From the NCBI RefSeq assembly GCF_032229285.1, contig NZ_CP135084.1, positions 1,364,001 to 1,428,000 of the forward strand: a stretch of 64,000 bases of DNA, given 5' to 3'. Shown piece after piece: positions 35,344 to 44,148 of the stretch. The position numbers and the translations under genes are program-made. The DNA is from Rheinheimera sp. MMS21-TC3 (GTDB taxonomy: Bacteria; Pseudomonadota; Gammaproteobacteria; Enterobacterales; Alteromonadaceae). Each line of letters starts with the position of its first letter. The stretch's first letter is position 1. Below the pieces are notes generated by a model. That model was given only the letters and a program-made list of their open reading frames with translations, did not search any database and was not told the origin of the DNA.

Positions 35344-36762
35344 TTAGCGGCCCTTACCAAATAACACTATCTCTACAGTGCGGATTAAAATCATTAAATC
35401 TAGAAGCAAGCTACGATGCTTAATATAGTATAAGTCAAACTTAAGCTTTTCTTGAGCATCTTCTGCTGTAGCACCATATGGATACTTTAATTGCGCCCAA
35501 CCAGTAAGGCCAGGTTTAACATTATGGCGCTGATTGTAGTAGGGAATGTCTTTTGCTAATTCATCTACAAACTCTGGACGCTCAGGTCTTGGCCCAACAA
35601 AGCCCATTTCGCCGTATAAAACATTCAGTAATTGTGGTAATTCATCAATGCGATACTTACGGATAAAGCGGCCAACTTTCGTTACTCTATCGTCGTCAGC
35701 GCTAGCCCAGCGAGCACCGTTTTTTTCAGCATCTGGCTTCATGCTGCGAAATTTTAGAATATAAAAAGGCTTGCCATCATAGCCAACACGAAGTTGCTTA
35801 TAGAACACTGAGGCACCTGTTTTACGCCCATCTTCTAAGTAAATAAGCAGCATAGTGATTAAAATGATAGGCCAAGTAACTAATAAAAGAAGCAGGGCTA
35901 GTATAAGGTTAAGTTTATAGTCTAGACTGGTTTTAAAGCGCTGGTTTAAATCGAAACCATTACCGTATATTACCCAACTTGGGTAAATGAGGTTGACGGC
36001 AATTTGCCCAGTTTCTTGCTCAATAAAGTCAAGAATCTCAATAACATCAATGCCGCGTGTTTTACATTTAAATAAGTGCTCTACCGGCAGCATATTTCTA
36101 CGTTCATCACAAGCGATAACTAATTGATCTATATTGTTTTCAATTGCATATTGGTACAAGTCGGTTTCATAATTAAAAGGTTTAAGCTTACTTTCATCAA
36201 TAACAGACTGCTTGTCACCTTCAATAGGGGTAAAGCCAACAATATCAAAATTACGCTTGTCTACGTTACGGCGCATCCTGCGCTCAATAATAGACGCTCG
36301 TTCTCCTGAACCCAGTACTAGTATCCGTCTACGCCTAGTTAGAGTAATATCTGTATAGTGAAAAATAGCGCGAAAACTGCTGAGTAAAATTGCAGAAAAA
36401 ATAGATGATATAAGTAGATAACTAAAGCTAATATGCAAGAAGCTAAAGAGTTGGAATACTACTAGTTCTAATAAAATAGCGTTAAACACTAAGGTAATAA
36501 CAACCCGCTTTAGTATACCTTTTTGGCCTTCGCGTAGTTTTTGGTCATATAAACCAACGGATAAAGCGCATAGCATAACTGATGCGGCAAATAAAATTGC
36601 GTTAATTAAACGGTTGTCAAAGCTCACCGGCTCTATTGGTTTGAAATAGAGATTAAAAATATAACTTGCTAGCAAACTCGCCAGAATTAATAAGCTTAAT
36701 TCTGCAATTAAAAAAAGCTTGTCTGCAATCGTATTTTGTCCGTAACGACTTGCTTTTCTCAT
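35344..36762 (-). CDS. Priming undecaprenyl-phosphate sugar phosphotransferase, XrtA-associated (TIGR03013-type)
   Basis: 472 residues. Four N-terminal membrane helices (to about 130) are followed by a CoA-binding-like domain with RRILVLGSGERAS. A further membrane segment leads to the bacterial sugar transferase domain: FYKQLRVGYDGKPFYILKFRSM, KYRIDELPQLLNVLYGEMGFVGPRPERPEF and NVKPGLTGWAQ. It transfers the first sugar-1-phosphate to undecaprenyl phosphate, starting each repeat unit. It is the first gene of the minus-strand XrtA operon and is divergent from the export operon across 192 bases that must hold both promoters. Confidence 0.94.
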   Translation of the reverse strand: MRKASRYGQNTIADKLFLIAELSLLILASLLASYIFNLYFKPIEPVSFDNRLINAILFAASVMLCALSVGLYDQKLREGQKGILKRVVITLVFNAILLELVVFQLFSFLHISFSYLLISSIFSAILLSSFRAIFHYTDITLTRRRRILVLGSGERASIIERRMRRNVDKRNFDIVGFTPIEGDKQSVIDESKLKPFNYETDLYQYAIENNIDQLVIACDERRNMLPVEHLFKCKTRGIDVIEILDFIEQETGQIAVNLIYPSWVIYGNGFDLNQRFKTSLDYKLNLILALLLLLVTWPIILITMLLIYLEDGRKTGASVFYKQLRVGYDGKPFYILKFRSMKPDAEKNGARWASADDDRVTKVGRFIRKYRIDELPQLLNVLYGEMGFVGPRPERPEFVDELAKDIPYYNQRHNVKPGLTGWAQLKYPYGATAEDAQEKLKFDLYYIKHRSLLLDLMILIRTVEIVLFGKGR

Positions 36763-36954
36763 GGTAACATCCTTGTGCGCAGTATTTACGCTTTACCTAC
36801 CCCACAATGCTTATTCTTAAGCATACTACAAAGTAGCGTTCGTTTAATATACTATTAGCAAAGTATAGAGTAAAAAAAATAATTTTACTTTTTACATCAC
36901 AAGAGTAACATTTTCGGTTATATTAAGAGCAGCATCAAGAAAAGGAAGACAATT

Positions 36955-37587
36955 ATGCTCGTGGCATCTGCAAAAGGGAAATGCGGTTTAACATTATTCA
37001 TTTGTTTATTTTTGTTTGGCTGCTCCAACTACTATTTACCTAAAGCAACTGTTCATAACTCACTGACGACCTCTGTTGACGACTATCACTACCTAGTAGG
37101 GCCTAATGACACCCTAACTATTTTTGTTTGGCGGAACCCTGAATTATCAGGCAGTTTTATCGTTAGACCAGATGGTAAAATATCTACCTCTTTAGTAGAA
37201 GATATCCCTGTCAGTGGAATAACACCTACTCAAATTGCTAGAAATATGGAGACAATACTCGGTAAGTATATTCGTGATCCTGTGGTCACTGTTTCTGTAA
37301 CCAATTTTTTTGGTCCTTACAGTGAGCAAGTTCGAGTAATTGGTGCTGCGCTTAATCCTCAAGCTGTTACTTACAGAGAGTATATGACGGTACTGGATTT
37401 AATGATTGCAGTAGGCGGGTTAACAGAGTTTGCTAATGGTAATGGAGCAAAGTTAGTGCGTGCTAAAAATGGCATGCAAGTGACTTATAATTTAAGACTG
37501 GATGATCTAATACGCGATGGTGATATAAAAGCCAACGTCGATATGCTGCCTGGTGATATTGTTATCATTCCTGAAGCGTGGTTTTAA
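36955..37587 (+). CDS. XrtA system polysaccharide export lipoprotein (Wza-like, short)
   Basis: 210-residue lipoprotein: the lipobox LFGC puts the acylated cysteine at residue 23. The poly-export domain follows (YLVGPNDTLTIFVWRNPELSGSFIVRPDGKIS), then SLBB-like repeats (VRVIGAALNPQAVTYREYMTVLDLMIAVGGLTEF). It forms part of the outer-membrane exit channel. It is shorter than E. coli Wza, as is normal in XrtA loci. It is the first gene of the plus-strand export operon, with AAAAGGAAG 6 bases before the ATG. Confidence 0.93.
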   Translation: MLVASAKGKCGLTLFICLFLFGCSNYYLPKATVHNSLTTSVDDYHYLVGPNDTLTIFVWRNPELSGSFIVRPDGKISTSLVEDIPVSGITPTQIARNMETILGKYIRDPVVTVSVTNFFGPYSEQVRVIGAALNPQAVTYREYMTVLDLMIAVGGLTEFANGNGAKLVRAKNGMQVTYNLRLDDLIRDGDIKANVDMLPGDIVIIPEAWF

Positions 37588-37625
37588 TTAGTAGTCACCA
37601 TGAAATCGAATCTATGGAGTGATCG

Positions 37626-39221
37626 ATGAAAGAGTTACAACAGGCAATAGAGCTGCTTTATACCTATTTGCAGGGAGTTTGGCTAAGACGACGTTATATA
37701 GTTATAACCGCTTGGTTGTTTTGTCCCTTAGGCTGGCTGTATGTTTATAATATGCCGCCTACCTTTGAAGCTAGCGCTAAATTATATGTCGAAACTAGCA
37801 CTGTTTTAGAGCCGTTATTGCGAGGATTAACCTTAACTAAAAATTCTAGTGATGAAATAAAGTTAATTGCACGCACTTTATTAAGTCGGCCCAACTTAGA
37901 GAAAATTGCTCGTGCCACAGACTTAGATATTGAAGCTAAAGATGATAAAGCCTTTGAAGGTTTAATTGATGGCTTGCAAAAACAAATTCAAATAAGCTCT
38001 GCAGGTCGAGAGAACTTATACGTTATTGCCTATAACAACCCTAAACCGCAGTTAGCTTTAAAAGTAGTTCAAGAAACCTTAAATACTTTTGTTGAAAGTC
38101 AACTAGGCTCTAGCCGAGCAGATTCACAAACTGCTGAGCGTTTTTTTGAAAAAGAAATAGCTGATTATGAGCGTAGGTTAGTGGCAGCTGAAATACGTTT
38201 ATCTGATTTTAAAAAGAATAAAATGGCGATGTTGCCTAGTTCAGAAAGCAATTATTACGGTCAAATAAGTGCAGAAAAACAAAAACTAGAAGAAGCTAAG
38301 TTAGTGCTGCGTGAACTAGAAACACGATTAGCCTCAGCGCAAAGTCAACTGACTGGTGAAGAGCCTGTTTTTGGTGTTATGCCATACTCAAGTGGCAGTA
38401 ATGTGCCGATGACACAATATGATGATCGTATACGCACCCTTAAAGCTCAATTAGATAACTTACTGATACGTTTTACCGAACAGCATCCTGATGTATTAGA
38501 AGTTAAGAGACGCACCGAGCAATTAGAAAACCAGCGCCAAGAAGAGTTAGCGCAAATAGCTAAAATGTCTGCAGAGAACCCCGGGCAGAGTGCTAGCCTG
38601 AATCAAAACTCTTTCTATCAAGAATTGCGTATTAGTGTATCTAGGCTTTCTTCTGAAGTGGCGTCAGCAAAAGTTAGGGTGCAGGCTTATACTGCTAAGG
38701 TTGCAGATCTGGAAAGTAAACTTAATTTAATTCCAGAAATTGAAGCAGAGTTTACAGGGTTAAACCGTGACTATGATATTACTAAATCAAAATATGAGGC
38801 GTTATTAGCGAGAAGGGAATCGGCAGAACTATCACGCCGTGCTAATGCTTCAGATCAAGATGTACAATTCAATGTTATTGAACCACCAAGAGTACCACTA
38901 ACGCCTTCAGGCCCCAATCGGGGGTTATTCTACACTCTAGTGCTAATTGTAGGCATTGGCTTAGGTGTATTTATCGCTTTCTTGCGTAGCTTAATTTCCC
39001 CTGTTTTATCTAGAGCATCACAGTTAAAAGTTATTAGTGACTATCCAGTATTTGGTGTGGTTTCGCATACAGATAAACGGAAAATTTTAAAGCAAATTAG
39101 ATTACACTTTTTCTATTTTTCATTGTTAAGTGGAGGGCTGCTTTTATGTTATGTAGCGTTATTAAGCAATGAAGTATTATTTGGGCGCTCTGCTGAGCTG
39201 TTATTGAGGGGCATCAAATGA
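37626..39221 (+). CDS. XrtA system polysaccharide chain-length determinant protein
   Basis: 531 residues of the Wzc/GumC type without kinase. The first membrane helix is at about 24-42, followed by a Wzz domain with FEASAKLYVETSTVLEPLL. A long periplasmic coiled coil (about 170-380) ends in DRDYDITKSKYEALLARRESAELS. The second membrane helix and a short cytoplasmic loop follow the proline-rich PPRVPLTPSGPNRG, and there are two extra C-terminal helices. It sets chain length with the kinase whose start overlaps its stop (ATGA, 39218-39221). GGAGTG lies upstream of its ATG. Confidence 0.92.
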   Translation: MKELQQAIELLYTYLQGVWLRRRYIVITAWLFCPLGWLYVYNMPPTFEASAKLYVETSTVLEPLLRGLTLTKNSSDEIKLIARTLLSRPNLEKIARATDLDIEAKDDKAFEGLIDGLQKQIQISSAGRENLYVIAYNNPKPQLALKVVQETLNTFVESQLGSSRADSQTAERFFEKEIADYERRLVAAEIRLSDFKKNKMAMLPSSESNYYGQISAEKQKLEEAKLVLRELETRLASAQSQLTGEEPVFGVMPYSSGSNVPMTQYDDRIRTLKAQLDNLLIRFTEQHPDVLEVKRRTEQLENQRQEELAQIAKMSAENPGQSASLNQNSFYQELRISVSRLSSEVASAKVRVQAYTAKVADLESKLNLIPEIEAEFTGLNRDYDITKSKYEALLARRESAELSRRANASDQDVQFNVIEPPRVPLTPSGPNRGLFYTLVLIVGIGLGVFIAFLRSLISPVLSRASQLKVISDYPVFGVVSHTDKRKILKQIRLHFFYFSLLSGGLLLCYVALLSNEVLFGRSAELLLRGIK

Positions 39222-40117
39222 GTACTATAGAAAAAGCAATTAATAGAAAAAATCAGCAGTCTGATCTAGAACAGACCACAATAGAAAAAGCACAAAGTAT
39301 TGAACAAGAAGATATAGAGCAACCTCTAGTAGCAGCTGAAGCAAGCAGCCAAACGGGTGCTAATAAAGGTGTCGCTACAAGCTCTAAAACAACGATAAAT
39401 ATTGATTTAGACGAGTTAGAACGCAAAAATTTTGTATCTTTATCTAGTGATCGTCGACTGATCAATGAAGAGTATAGGGTGATAAAGCGGAAACTGATTA
39501 ATAATGCTTTTGGGGGCTTAAGCTCAACTTTAAAACATCCTAATTTAATATTAGTCTCTAGTTCAAGGCCTGGGGAAGGCAAAACCTTCTCTGCCATCAA
39601 TTTAGCTTTAAGCATAGCGTTAGAGCAAGATAAAACTGTGCTGTTAGTTGATAGTGACGTGCTCAGACCAAAAGTCTCTAAAACATTGAATATTAACCAT
39701 GAAGTGGGCTTAACAGATTACTTGCAGTCAGAAGAAATACAAGTAACTGACATTATTATTAATACCAATATAGAACGATTAAAAATTGTTACAGCAGGTT
39801 CTCCGCACCATTTATCAACAGAATTACTGGCTAGTGAAAGAATGTTGATGCTAGTGAATGAGTTTGCGTCGCGCTATCCTGATCGGATTGTAATTTTTGA
39901 TGCTCCACCCTTGTTAGGAGTCAACGAAACCTCGGTGATGGCTTCTATGTGCGGTCAAGCGGTTATTGTTGTTGAAGAGAACCGCTCAAAACTAGCAGAG
40001 ATTGAGCAAGCGGTGAGCTTACTGCCAAAAGATATTGCGATAGGATTTTTAATAAACAAAGCTCATCGTAACCAAGGAAAGGGTTATGGGTATGGTTATT
40101 ACTATGGTGCTGACTAA
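39218..40117 (+). CDS. XrtA-associated tyrosine autokinase
   Basis: 299-residue cytoplasmic BY-kinase. Walker A is SSRPGEGKT with Lys122, Walker A' is VLLVDSDVLRP and Walker B is VIFDAPPLL. The extreme C-terminus GYGYGYYYGAD (289-299) is a tyrosine cluster suited to trans-autophosphorylation. The N-terminal 70 residues are polar and glutamate-rich, probably flexible. Phosphorylation cycles control polymerisation through the chain-length protein encoded just upstream (4-base overlap). As in other XrtA loci, kinase and transmembrane co-polymerase are separate proteins. Confidence 0.93.
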   Translation: MSTIEKAINRKNQQSDLEQTTIEKAQSIEQEDIEQPLVAAEASSQTGANKGVATSSKTTINIDLDELERKNFVSLSSDRRLINEEYRVIKRKLINNAFGGLSSTLKHPNLILVSSSRPGEGKTFSAINLALSIALEQDKTVLLVDSDVLRPKVSKTLNINHEVGLTDYLQSEEIQVTDIIINTNIERLKIVTAGSPHHLSTELLASERMLMLVNEFASRYPDRIVIFDAPPLLGVNETSVMASMCGQAVIVVEENRSKLAEIEQAVSLLPKDIAIGFLINKAHRNQGKGYGYGYYYGAD

Positions 40118-41744
40118 TAGACCAAGAACACAATATGTTCTAAAACAAGTGACACTGGTCGTTAGTGCCATGGCTTTGCTATTGCTAACAGGGAACTCTG
40201 CCAAAGCAGAAGTAAAGGTAGAACCCAAAATATCGGCTAATTCTTATGCTTATTGGTATCAGGAGCAACAATTAGGCTCCAGTACCGACCGTGGTATGGC
40301 GCTAGTATTAACGCCAGAAATAAGAATTAGTCGGACAGGACCAAGTGTTAAAACCTCCTTATTTTGGCAAGAAGAAGCAGTTTGGTACCATGATGCCCAG
40401 CGTTCGCAGCAAAGCGCGCCAACATATAAGGCTTCCAATATTGTTAGCGCATTTAATCAGCGTGTGACTTGGGAGTTAAATGCAGCAGGGGGGTATCAAA
40501 TACGAGATACTCAGCAAGGCGTTTATGCTGATATAGTCACTAGCCCTGAAAATCTTGCTAAAACAAAAAATTATGGCACTAATCTAAATTTTACAACGCT
40601 CAAAGGTGGCCAGACACAAGCTAATCTTTCTCTTGCTTATAATGTTTTTAAATCGGATGGTTCTATCTCAGGACAGTATGATGGTTATTCTAACGATAGC
40701 TACCGTGGCAGGTTAAACTTAGGTAGTGCGAGTCGTACTGGCGCTTTTTTTTGGCAACTGAGTGGCAATTATAACCTTACTGAGCGAGAAAGTTTTGATA
40801 ATTTCGAATCAGGGCAAGCCAATGGCATTTTAGGTTTGCCGCTGCATAGTAATTTATCGCTTTTATTGCGTACTGGTTATGAAAGAAATGAAGGCTCTAC
40901 GACTTATCTTAATGAGTTTACTTCTTATGGTGCCGGTATCGAATTAAAGCTAGGCAGAGCTTCATGGTTAAATGTAACTTGGAATAAGTCTAACTTATCT
41001 AATGGAGCTGTAGATATGCTCGAATTAGATGCTATAGACGATGAGTATCTTGCTGGAGAGATTTATTTAGCTCCGAGTCGGCGCACTTCATTATCTTTTA
41101 GCATAGATAAACGCTATTTTGGTCGCACTAGAACGTTAAATGCTAGTTATAATTTACGTTTTATTAGTATTCGTGTGGCGGCAAATGACACGGTAAGAAC
41201 CCAGACGCAGTTAGGCGAAGCTTTTGAAGATCTAGGTATTTTTGTCTGTCCAGATGGTAGTACAGATTTAGCTGATTGTTTCCGACCACCTACTAATAGA
41301 TATATTCCAGGTACGGGGGAGTCTTTTCAGCAAGCAGGCCACTTCGTTCCAGAGTTGAGTGAAAGAATTGTATTAAGTCGAAATATCCTATTAGCTATTG
41401 GTTATACTAAAAATAAGCTTTCTCTGAATATTAGTGCTAGCACTGGTGAGGACGAATATGTTGAAACACAACGTTTAACTAAGCGGCATAATTTAACTAT
41501 GCAAGGGTTATGGAAGCTGTACTCTGATTTAACATTGAATACAGAAGCTAATTTTTATCGTTTAGAGTATACCGATGATGATCGTACTGATGAGAATATG
41601 TCAGCTGTAGTGGGACTGACATATTCTATTTCACAAAAGACTGATCTAAAAGTTGATGCACGCCATACACGGCGAGATTCAAATATAGATAGTCTTGATA
41701 TTAGCGAAACAAGGTTAGGTCTAGGTATTACTTATAGCTTTTAA
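40104..41744 (+). CDS. XrtA/PEP-CTERM system-associated outer-membrane beta-barrel (TIGR03016-type)
   Basis: About 546 residues. A signal peptide ending near SAKA precedes a mature part rich in alternating beta strands with aromatic residues (for example NLSLAYNVFK and LNVTWNKSNLS). It ends in LGLGITYSF with the C-terminal Phe favoured by the BAM complex. It probably forms an outer-membrane channel or surface barrel in the secretion route. The frame is open from 40086; ATG 40104 gives a better signal peptide, and both overlap the kinase gene. A convergent hairpin follows the stop. Confidence 0.88.
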   Translation: MVLTNRPRTQYVLKQVTLVVSAMALLLLTGNSAKAEVKVEPKISANSYAYWYQEQQLGSSTDRGMALVLTPEIRISRTGPSVKTSLFWQEEAVWYHDAQRSQQSAPTYKASNIVSAFNQRVTWELNAAGGYQIRDTQQGVYADIVTSPENLAKTKNYGTNLNFTTLKGGQTQANLSLAYNVFKSDGSISGQYDGYSNDSYRGRLNLGSASRTGAFFWQLSGNYNLTERESFDNFESGQANGILGLPLHSNLSLLLRTGYERNEGSTTYLNEFTSYGAGIELKLGRASWLNVTWNKSNLSNGAVDMLELDAIDDEYLAGEIYLAPSRRTSLSFSIDKRYFGRTRTLNASYNLRFISIRVAANDTVRTQTQLGEAFEDLGIFVCPDGSTDLADCFRPPTNRYIPGTGESFQQAGHFVPELSERIVLSRNILLAIGYTKNKLSLNISASTGEDEYVETQRLTKRHNLTMQGLWKLYSDLTLNTEANFYRLEYTDDDRTDENMSAVVGLTYSISQKTDLKVDARHTRRDSNIDSLDISETRLGLGITYSF

Positions 41745-41786
41745 GCTCATAAAGATAGTGCTTTAACTATCACGATCTTTATGAGC
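41745..41786. terminator. Convergent hairpin with competing inner hairpin
   Basis: A perfect 12-pair stem (41745-41756 with 41775-41786) starts right after the barrel gene's stop and includes the last codons of the ATPase gene. Inside lies GATAGT-gcttta-ACTATC (41754-41771), which shares three bases with the outer stem, so the two folds exclude each other. T-rich sequence follows on the minus strand. A shared terminator is likely. Confidence 0.55.
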
Positions 41787-42782
41787 ATTTAATTGTGATT
41801 GTTGCTGTTTAATTAAATCGTCTAGCTGTTTTGCCATGTCTAGTTTCTGTTGTAAAGCACTGTCTAAAGCTGCACTTAATTCTTTTAAACGATCTTGCTG
41901 ACCTTGTTGTTCTTGTGTTGGAATTTGTGGGGCAGCAGACGTTTTTGGCGGGACTTGCGTAGGCTGTAAATTAGCTACTTCTTGATTAATTTCATTTAAT
42001 ACTGTTTGCACATGCTGAGTTTTAATGATGGCGAACTCTTCTAAATAGCCAAATAGTAAAACCCTATCCATTACAGCATTAATTTTCCGCGGAATGCCTC
42101 TGCTATGTTGTTGGATCAGTATAAAACAGTCATTATCTATAATGGTTGTAGAGCCGCCAGCGTGGGTTAGGCGATATTGAATATAAGCTTTAGTATCCTC
42201 TAGAGAAAATGCAGTTAAATTTGATGAGGCAATGATGCGCTGTCTAAATTGCTCCATATTTGGATCTTGAATTATGGCATTCATTTCATTTTGCCCCAAC
42301 AGAAAACTTTGAATTAAAGGTTTACCGTCAATTTGAAAGTTTGACAGCATTCGCAGCTCTTCTATGGAGTCTAAAGGTAGGTTTTGTGCCTCATCAACTA
42401 GCAATAAAGCACGGCGTTTTTGGGCATGCAAACGTTTTAAATAGGCATAAATAGCGTCTAAATAACTGGCTTTAGATTGCTCAGTGACTACAAGGTTAAA
42501 ACTGGAAGCGATCATTCTAATTAGATCGTCTGGTGCTAATTTTGAAGTGACAATTTGTTTAGCGACAATCTCATCTTGATTTAATTGACTAACTAATTGA
42601 TTAGCAATTGTTGTCTTCCCTGTGCCAACATCGCCGGTGATAACGATAAAACCTTCACCTTGGCTTAAACCATACTGTAAGTATGCTAAGGCTCTGTTGT
42701 GTAGTTTGCTGGCATAAAACCAATTATTATTAGGTGTAAGCTGAAAAGGGCGTTCCTTTAGCCCGTAGTACTTTTCGTACAT
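41763..42782 (-). CDS. XrtA-associated ATPase (ExeA/GspA-like)
   Basis: 339 residues. YYGLKERPFQLTPNNNWFYAS opens the protein, as in ExeA-like AAA ATPases. Walker A is GDVGTGKTT (residues 50-58), Walker B LLLVDEAQNLP is near 122-132, and sensor-type RQRIIAS follows. A lid with GIPRKINAVMDRVLL follows. The C-terminal 80 residues are a glutamine-rich coiled coil without a membrane helix. It is a constant XrtA-locus member, often near the kinase. It possibly energises or regulates assembly. GGGAGAA precedes its ATG. It closes the EPS locus, facing the barrel gene. Confidence 0.93.
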   Translation of the reverse strand: MYEKYYGLKERPFQLTPNNNWFYASKLHNRALAYLQYGLSQGEGFIVITGDVGTGKTTIANQLVSQLNQDEIVAKQIVTSKLAPDDLIRMIASSFNLVVTEQSKASYLDAIYAYLKRLHAQKRRALLLVDEAQNLPLDSIEELRMLSNFQIDGKPLIQSFLLGQNEMNAIIQDPNMEQFRQRIIASSNLTAFSLEDTKAYIQYRLTHAGGSTTIIDNDCFILIQQHSRGIPRKINAVMDRVLLFGYLEEFAIIKTQHVQTVLNEINQEVANLQPTQVPPKTSAAPQIPTQEQQGQQDRLKELSAALDSALQQKLDMAKQLDDLIKQQQSQLNAHKDRDS

Positions 42783-43123
42783 CTTATTCTCCCTGTCTAT
42801 TCAGCAACTGTAGGTTTGTGAATTTTCTAATTTAATTAACCCAAGAGTATAGCATTATGTTAAGTATATAATCATTTTTAGTACAGGTTCTCTTATTAAA
42901 AAAAAGGCGCTTTCTCTGGTGATTAATTACTATTATCTTAAGGTTTAATCATTTAAGACTGTGATTTTCTGCCGATAATTTGCGCTTTGCGGCTAAAAAA
43001 CATCCGAACGAGAGTAACTAGCGAAAAAACTATTGACACATTCTGAACCGCACCCTAGAATGCGCCCCGTGTTCTGCAGTAACAGCGTTTATTTAAACGT
43101 TGCACTAAAGGGTACTAAAGTGC
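42783..43123. other. Intergenic stretch holding the ATPase leader and tRNA promoter
   Basis: 341 bases without a gene. The left end is the ribosome site of the ATPase gene (minus strand). The middle is AT-rich with an A-run around 42899-42907 and shows no ORF with a ribosome site. The right end holds the tRNA promoter and leader described separately. Confidence 0.6.
43033..43061 (+). promoter_or_regulatory. Sigma-70 promoter of the tRNA operon
   Basis: TTGACA (43033-43038) and TAGAAT (43056-43061) are separated by exactly 17 bases. A G/C-rich discriminator GCGCCCC follows directly. This is the layout of stable-RNA promoters under stringent (ppGpp) control in gammaproteobacteria. It lies 63 bases before the first tRNA. 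Confidence 0.85.
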
Positions 43124-43199
<76 letters not shown>

Positions 43200-43214
43200 A
43201 GATTTTTACAGTGC

Positions 43215-43290
43215 GTCCCCTTCGTCTAGAGGCCTAGGACACCGCCCTTTCACGGCGGCGACAGGGGTTCGAATCCCCTAGGGGACGCCA
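43215..43290 (+). tRNA. tRNA-Glu (TTC), copy 1
   Basis: 76 bases with encoded CCA. Acceptor stem GTCCCCT/AGGGGAC; anticodon stem CCGCC/GGCGG with loop CTTTCAC gives anticodon TTC. T-loop GTTCGAATC. It lies 15 bases after tRNA-Ala. Confidence 0.97.
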
Positions 43291-43328
43291 AAAAATCTGA
43301 GCACTTTAAGCAATAATGAACAAAATGC

Positions 43329-43404
43329 GTCCCCTTCGTCTAGAGGCCTAGGACACCGCCCTTTCACGGCGGCGACAGGGGTTCGAATCCCCTAGGGGAC
43401 GCCA
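43329..43404 (+). tRNA. tRNA-Glu (TTC), copy 2
   Basis: Identical over all 76 bases to copy 1, as read by eye, including the CCA end. The 38-base spacer before it is unrelated to the next spacer, so only the tRNA is duplicated. Confidence 0.97.
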
Positions 43405-43448
43405 GTTGTTCTAAAGAATTATAATCTGTGCAATACTACTGTTACCAA

Positions 43449-43524
43449 GTCCCCTTCGTCTAGAGGCCTAGGACACCGCCCTTTCACGGCGGCGACAGGG
43501 GTTCGAATCCCCTAGGGGACGCCA
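43449..43524 (+). tRNA. tRNA-Glu (TTC), copy 3
   Basis: Third identical 76-base copy with anticodon TTC and encoded CCA, 44 bases after copy 2. A weak 6-pair hairpin (43546-43563) lies downstream but lacks a T-run, so the end of the transcript is not clear. Confidence 0.97.
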
Positions 43525-43569
43525 TCTGGTGTCAAAATCAAGATAAACCATTTAGTTATGGTTAACTAT

Positions 43570-44148
43570 TCAAAGTTCATCAATTAGCTTTAACATAATA
43601 TCCTTAATCTTTGGCTGTGCCTCAGCGTTAGGATGTATGCCGTCTGCAAGCATCAAACTCTTATCTGTCGCAATCTGCTCCATAAAAAATGGCCACAATA
43701 CAATATTATGCTGTTGGGCCAGTTCAGGATAAATTTTCGCAAAACTCTTACCGTAGCGAGGTCCATAATTAGGTGGAATTCGCATTTGCATTAAGATTGG
43801 TTGCGCTTTATGCTGCTGAACTAGGTTGATGATTGAGTTTAAGTTTTCTTTAATCGGCGCTAATGGAAAGCCGCGCAAACCATCATTGCCGCCAAGTTCA
43901 ATTAACACAGCATCTGGTTGGTGTTGTTGCAATAAAGCGGGTAGGCGTGCAGCAGCACCTGCAGTGGTTTCACCACTAATGCTAGCGTTAATTAGCTGCC
44001 ACTGAGTGTCTTGCTGTAATAGGTGTGGCCAGCCTTGCTCGTAATTCATACCATAGGCAGCACTAAGGCTATCACCTAAAATAAGTAACTTTTTAGCAAA
44101 AAGGGTCTGGCTAAAAATACAAAGGAAAATAATAAATATTATGCGCAT
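43570..44148 (-). CDS. tesA: Periplasmic acyl-CoA thioesterase I / arylesterase TesA
   Basis: 192 residues. A signal peptide (RIIFIIFLCIFSQTLFA) precedes the SGNH hydrolase domain. Block I is LLILGDSLSAAYG with the nucleophile Ser, block III GGNDGLRG, and block V LADGIHPNAEAQ with Asp and His. It hydrolyses thioesters and lysophospholipids in the periplasm. The frame is open to 44343, but the signal peptide starts at ATG 44148. It is divergent from ybbA as in E. coli. The two starts overlap, so each promoter must lie within the neighbour's coding region. Confidence 0.93.
   Translation of the reverse strand: MRIIFIIFLCIFSQTLFAKKLLILGDSLSAAYGMNYEQGWPHLLQQDTQWQLINASISGETTAGAAARLPALLQQHQPDAVLIELGGNDGLRGFPLAPIKENLNSIINLVQQHKAQPILMQMRIPPNYGPRYGKSFAKIYPELAQQHNIVLWPFFMEQIATDKSLMLADGIHPNAEAQPKIKDIMLKLIDEL

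Noticed and set aside
36763..36954. Sigma-54 (-24/-12) promoter in the divergent XrtA region
   Set aside because: No TGGCA-N-TTGC pattern at the right spacing could be found on either strand.
43215..43524. Three 76-base repeats with 38- and 44-base spacers, resembling a short CRISPR array
   Set aside because: Each repeat folds as a complete tRNA-Glu with anticodon TTC and encoded CCA, and no cas genes are nearby.
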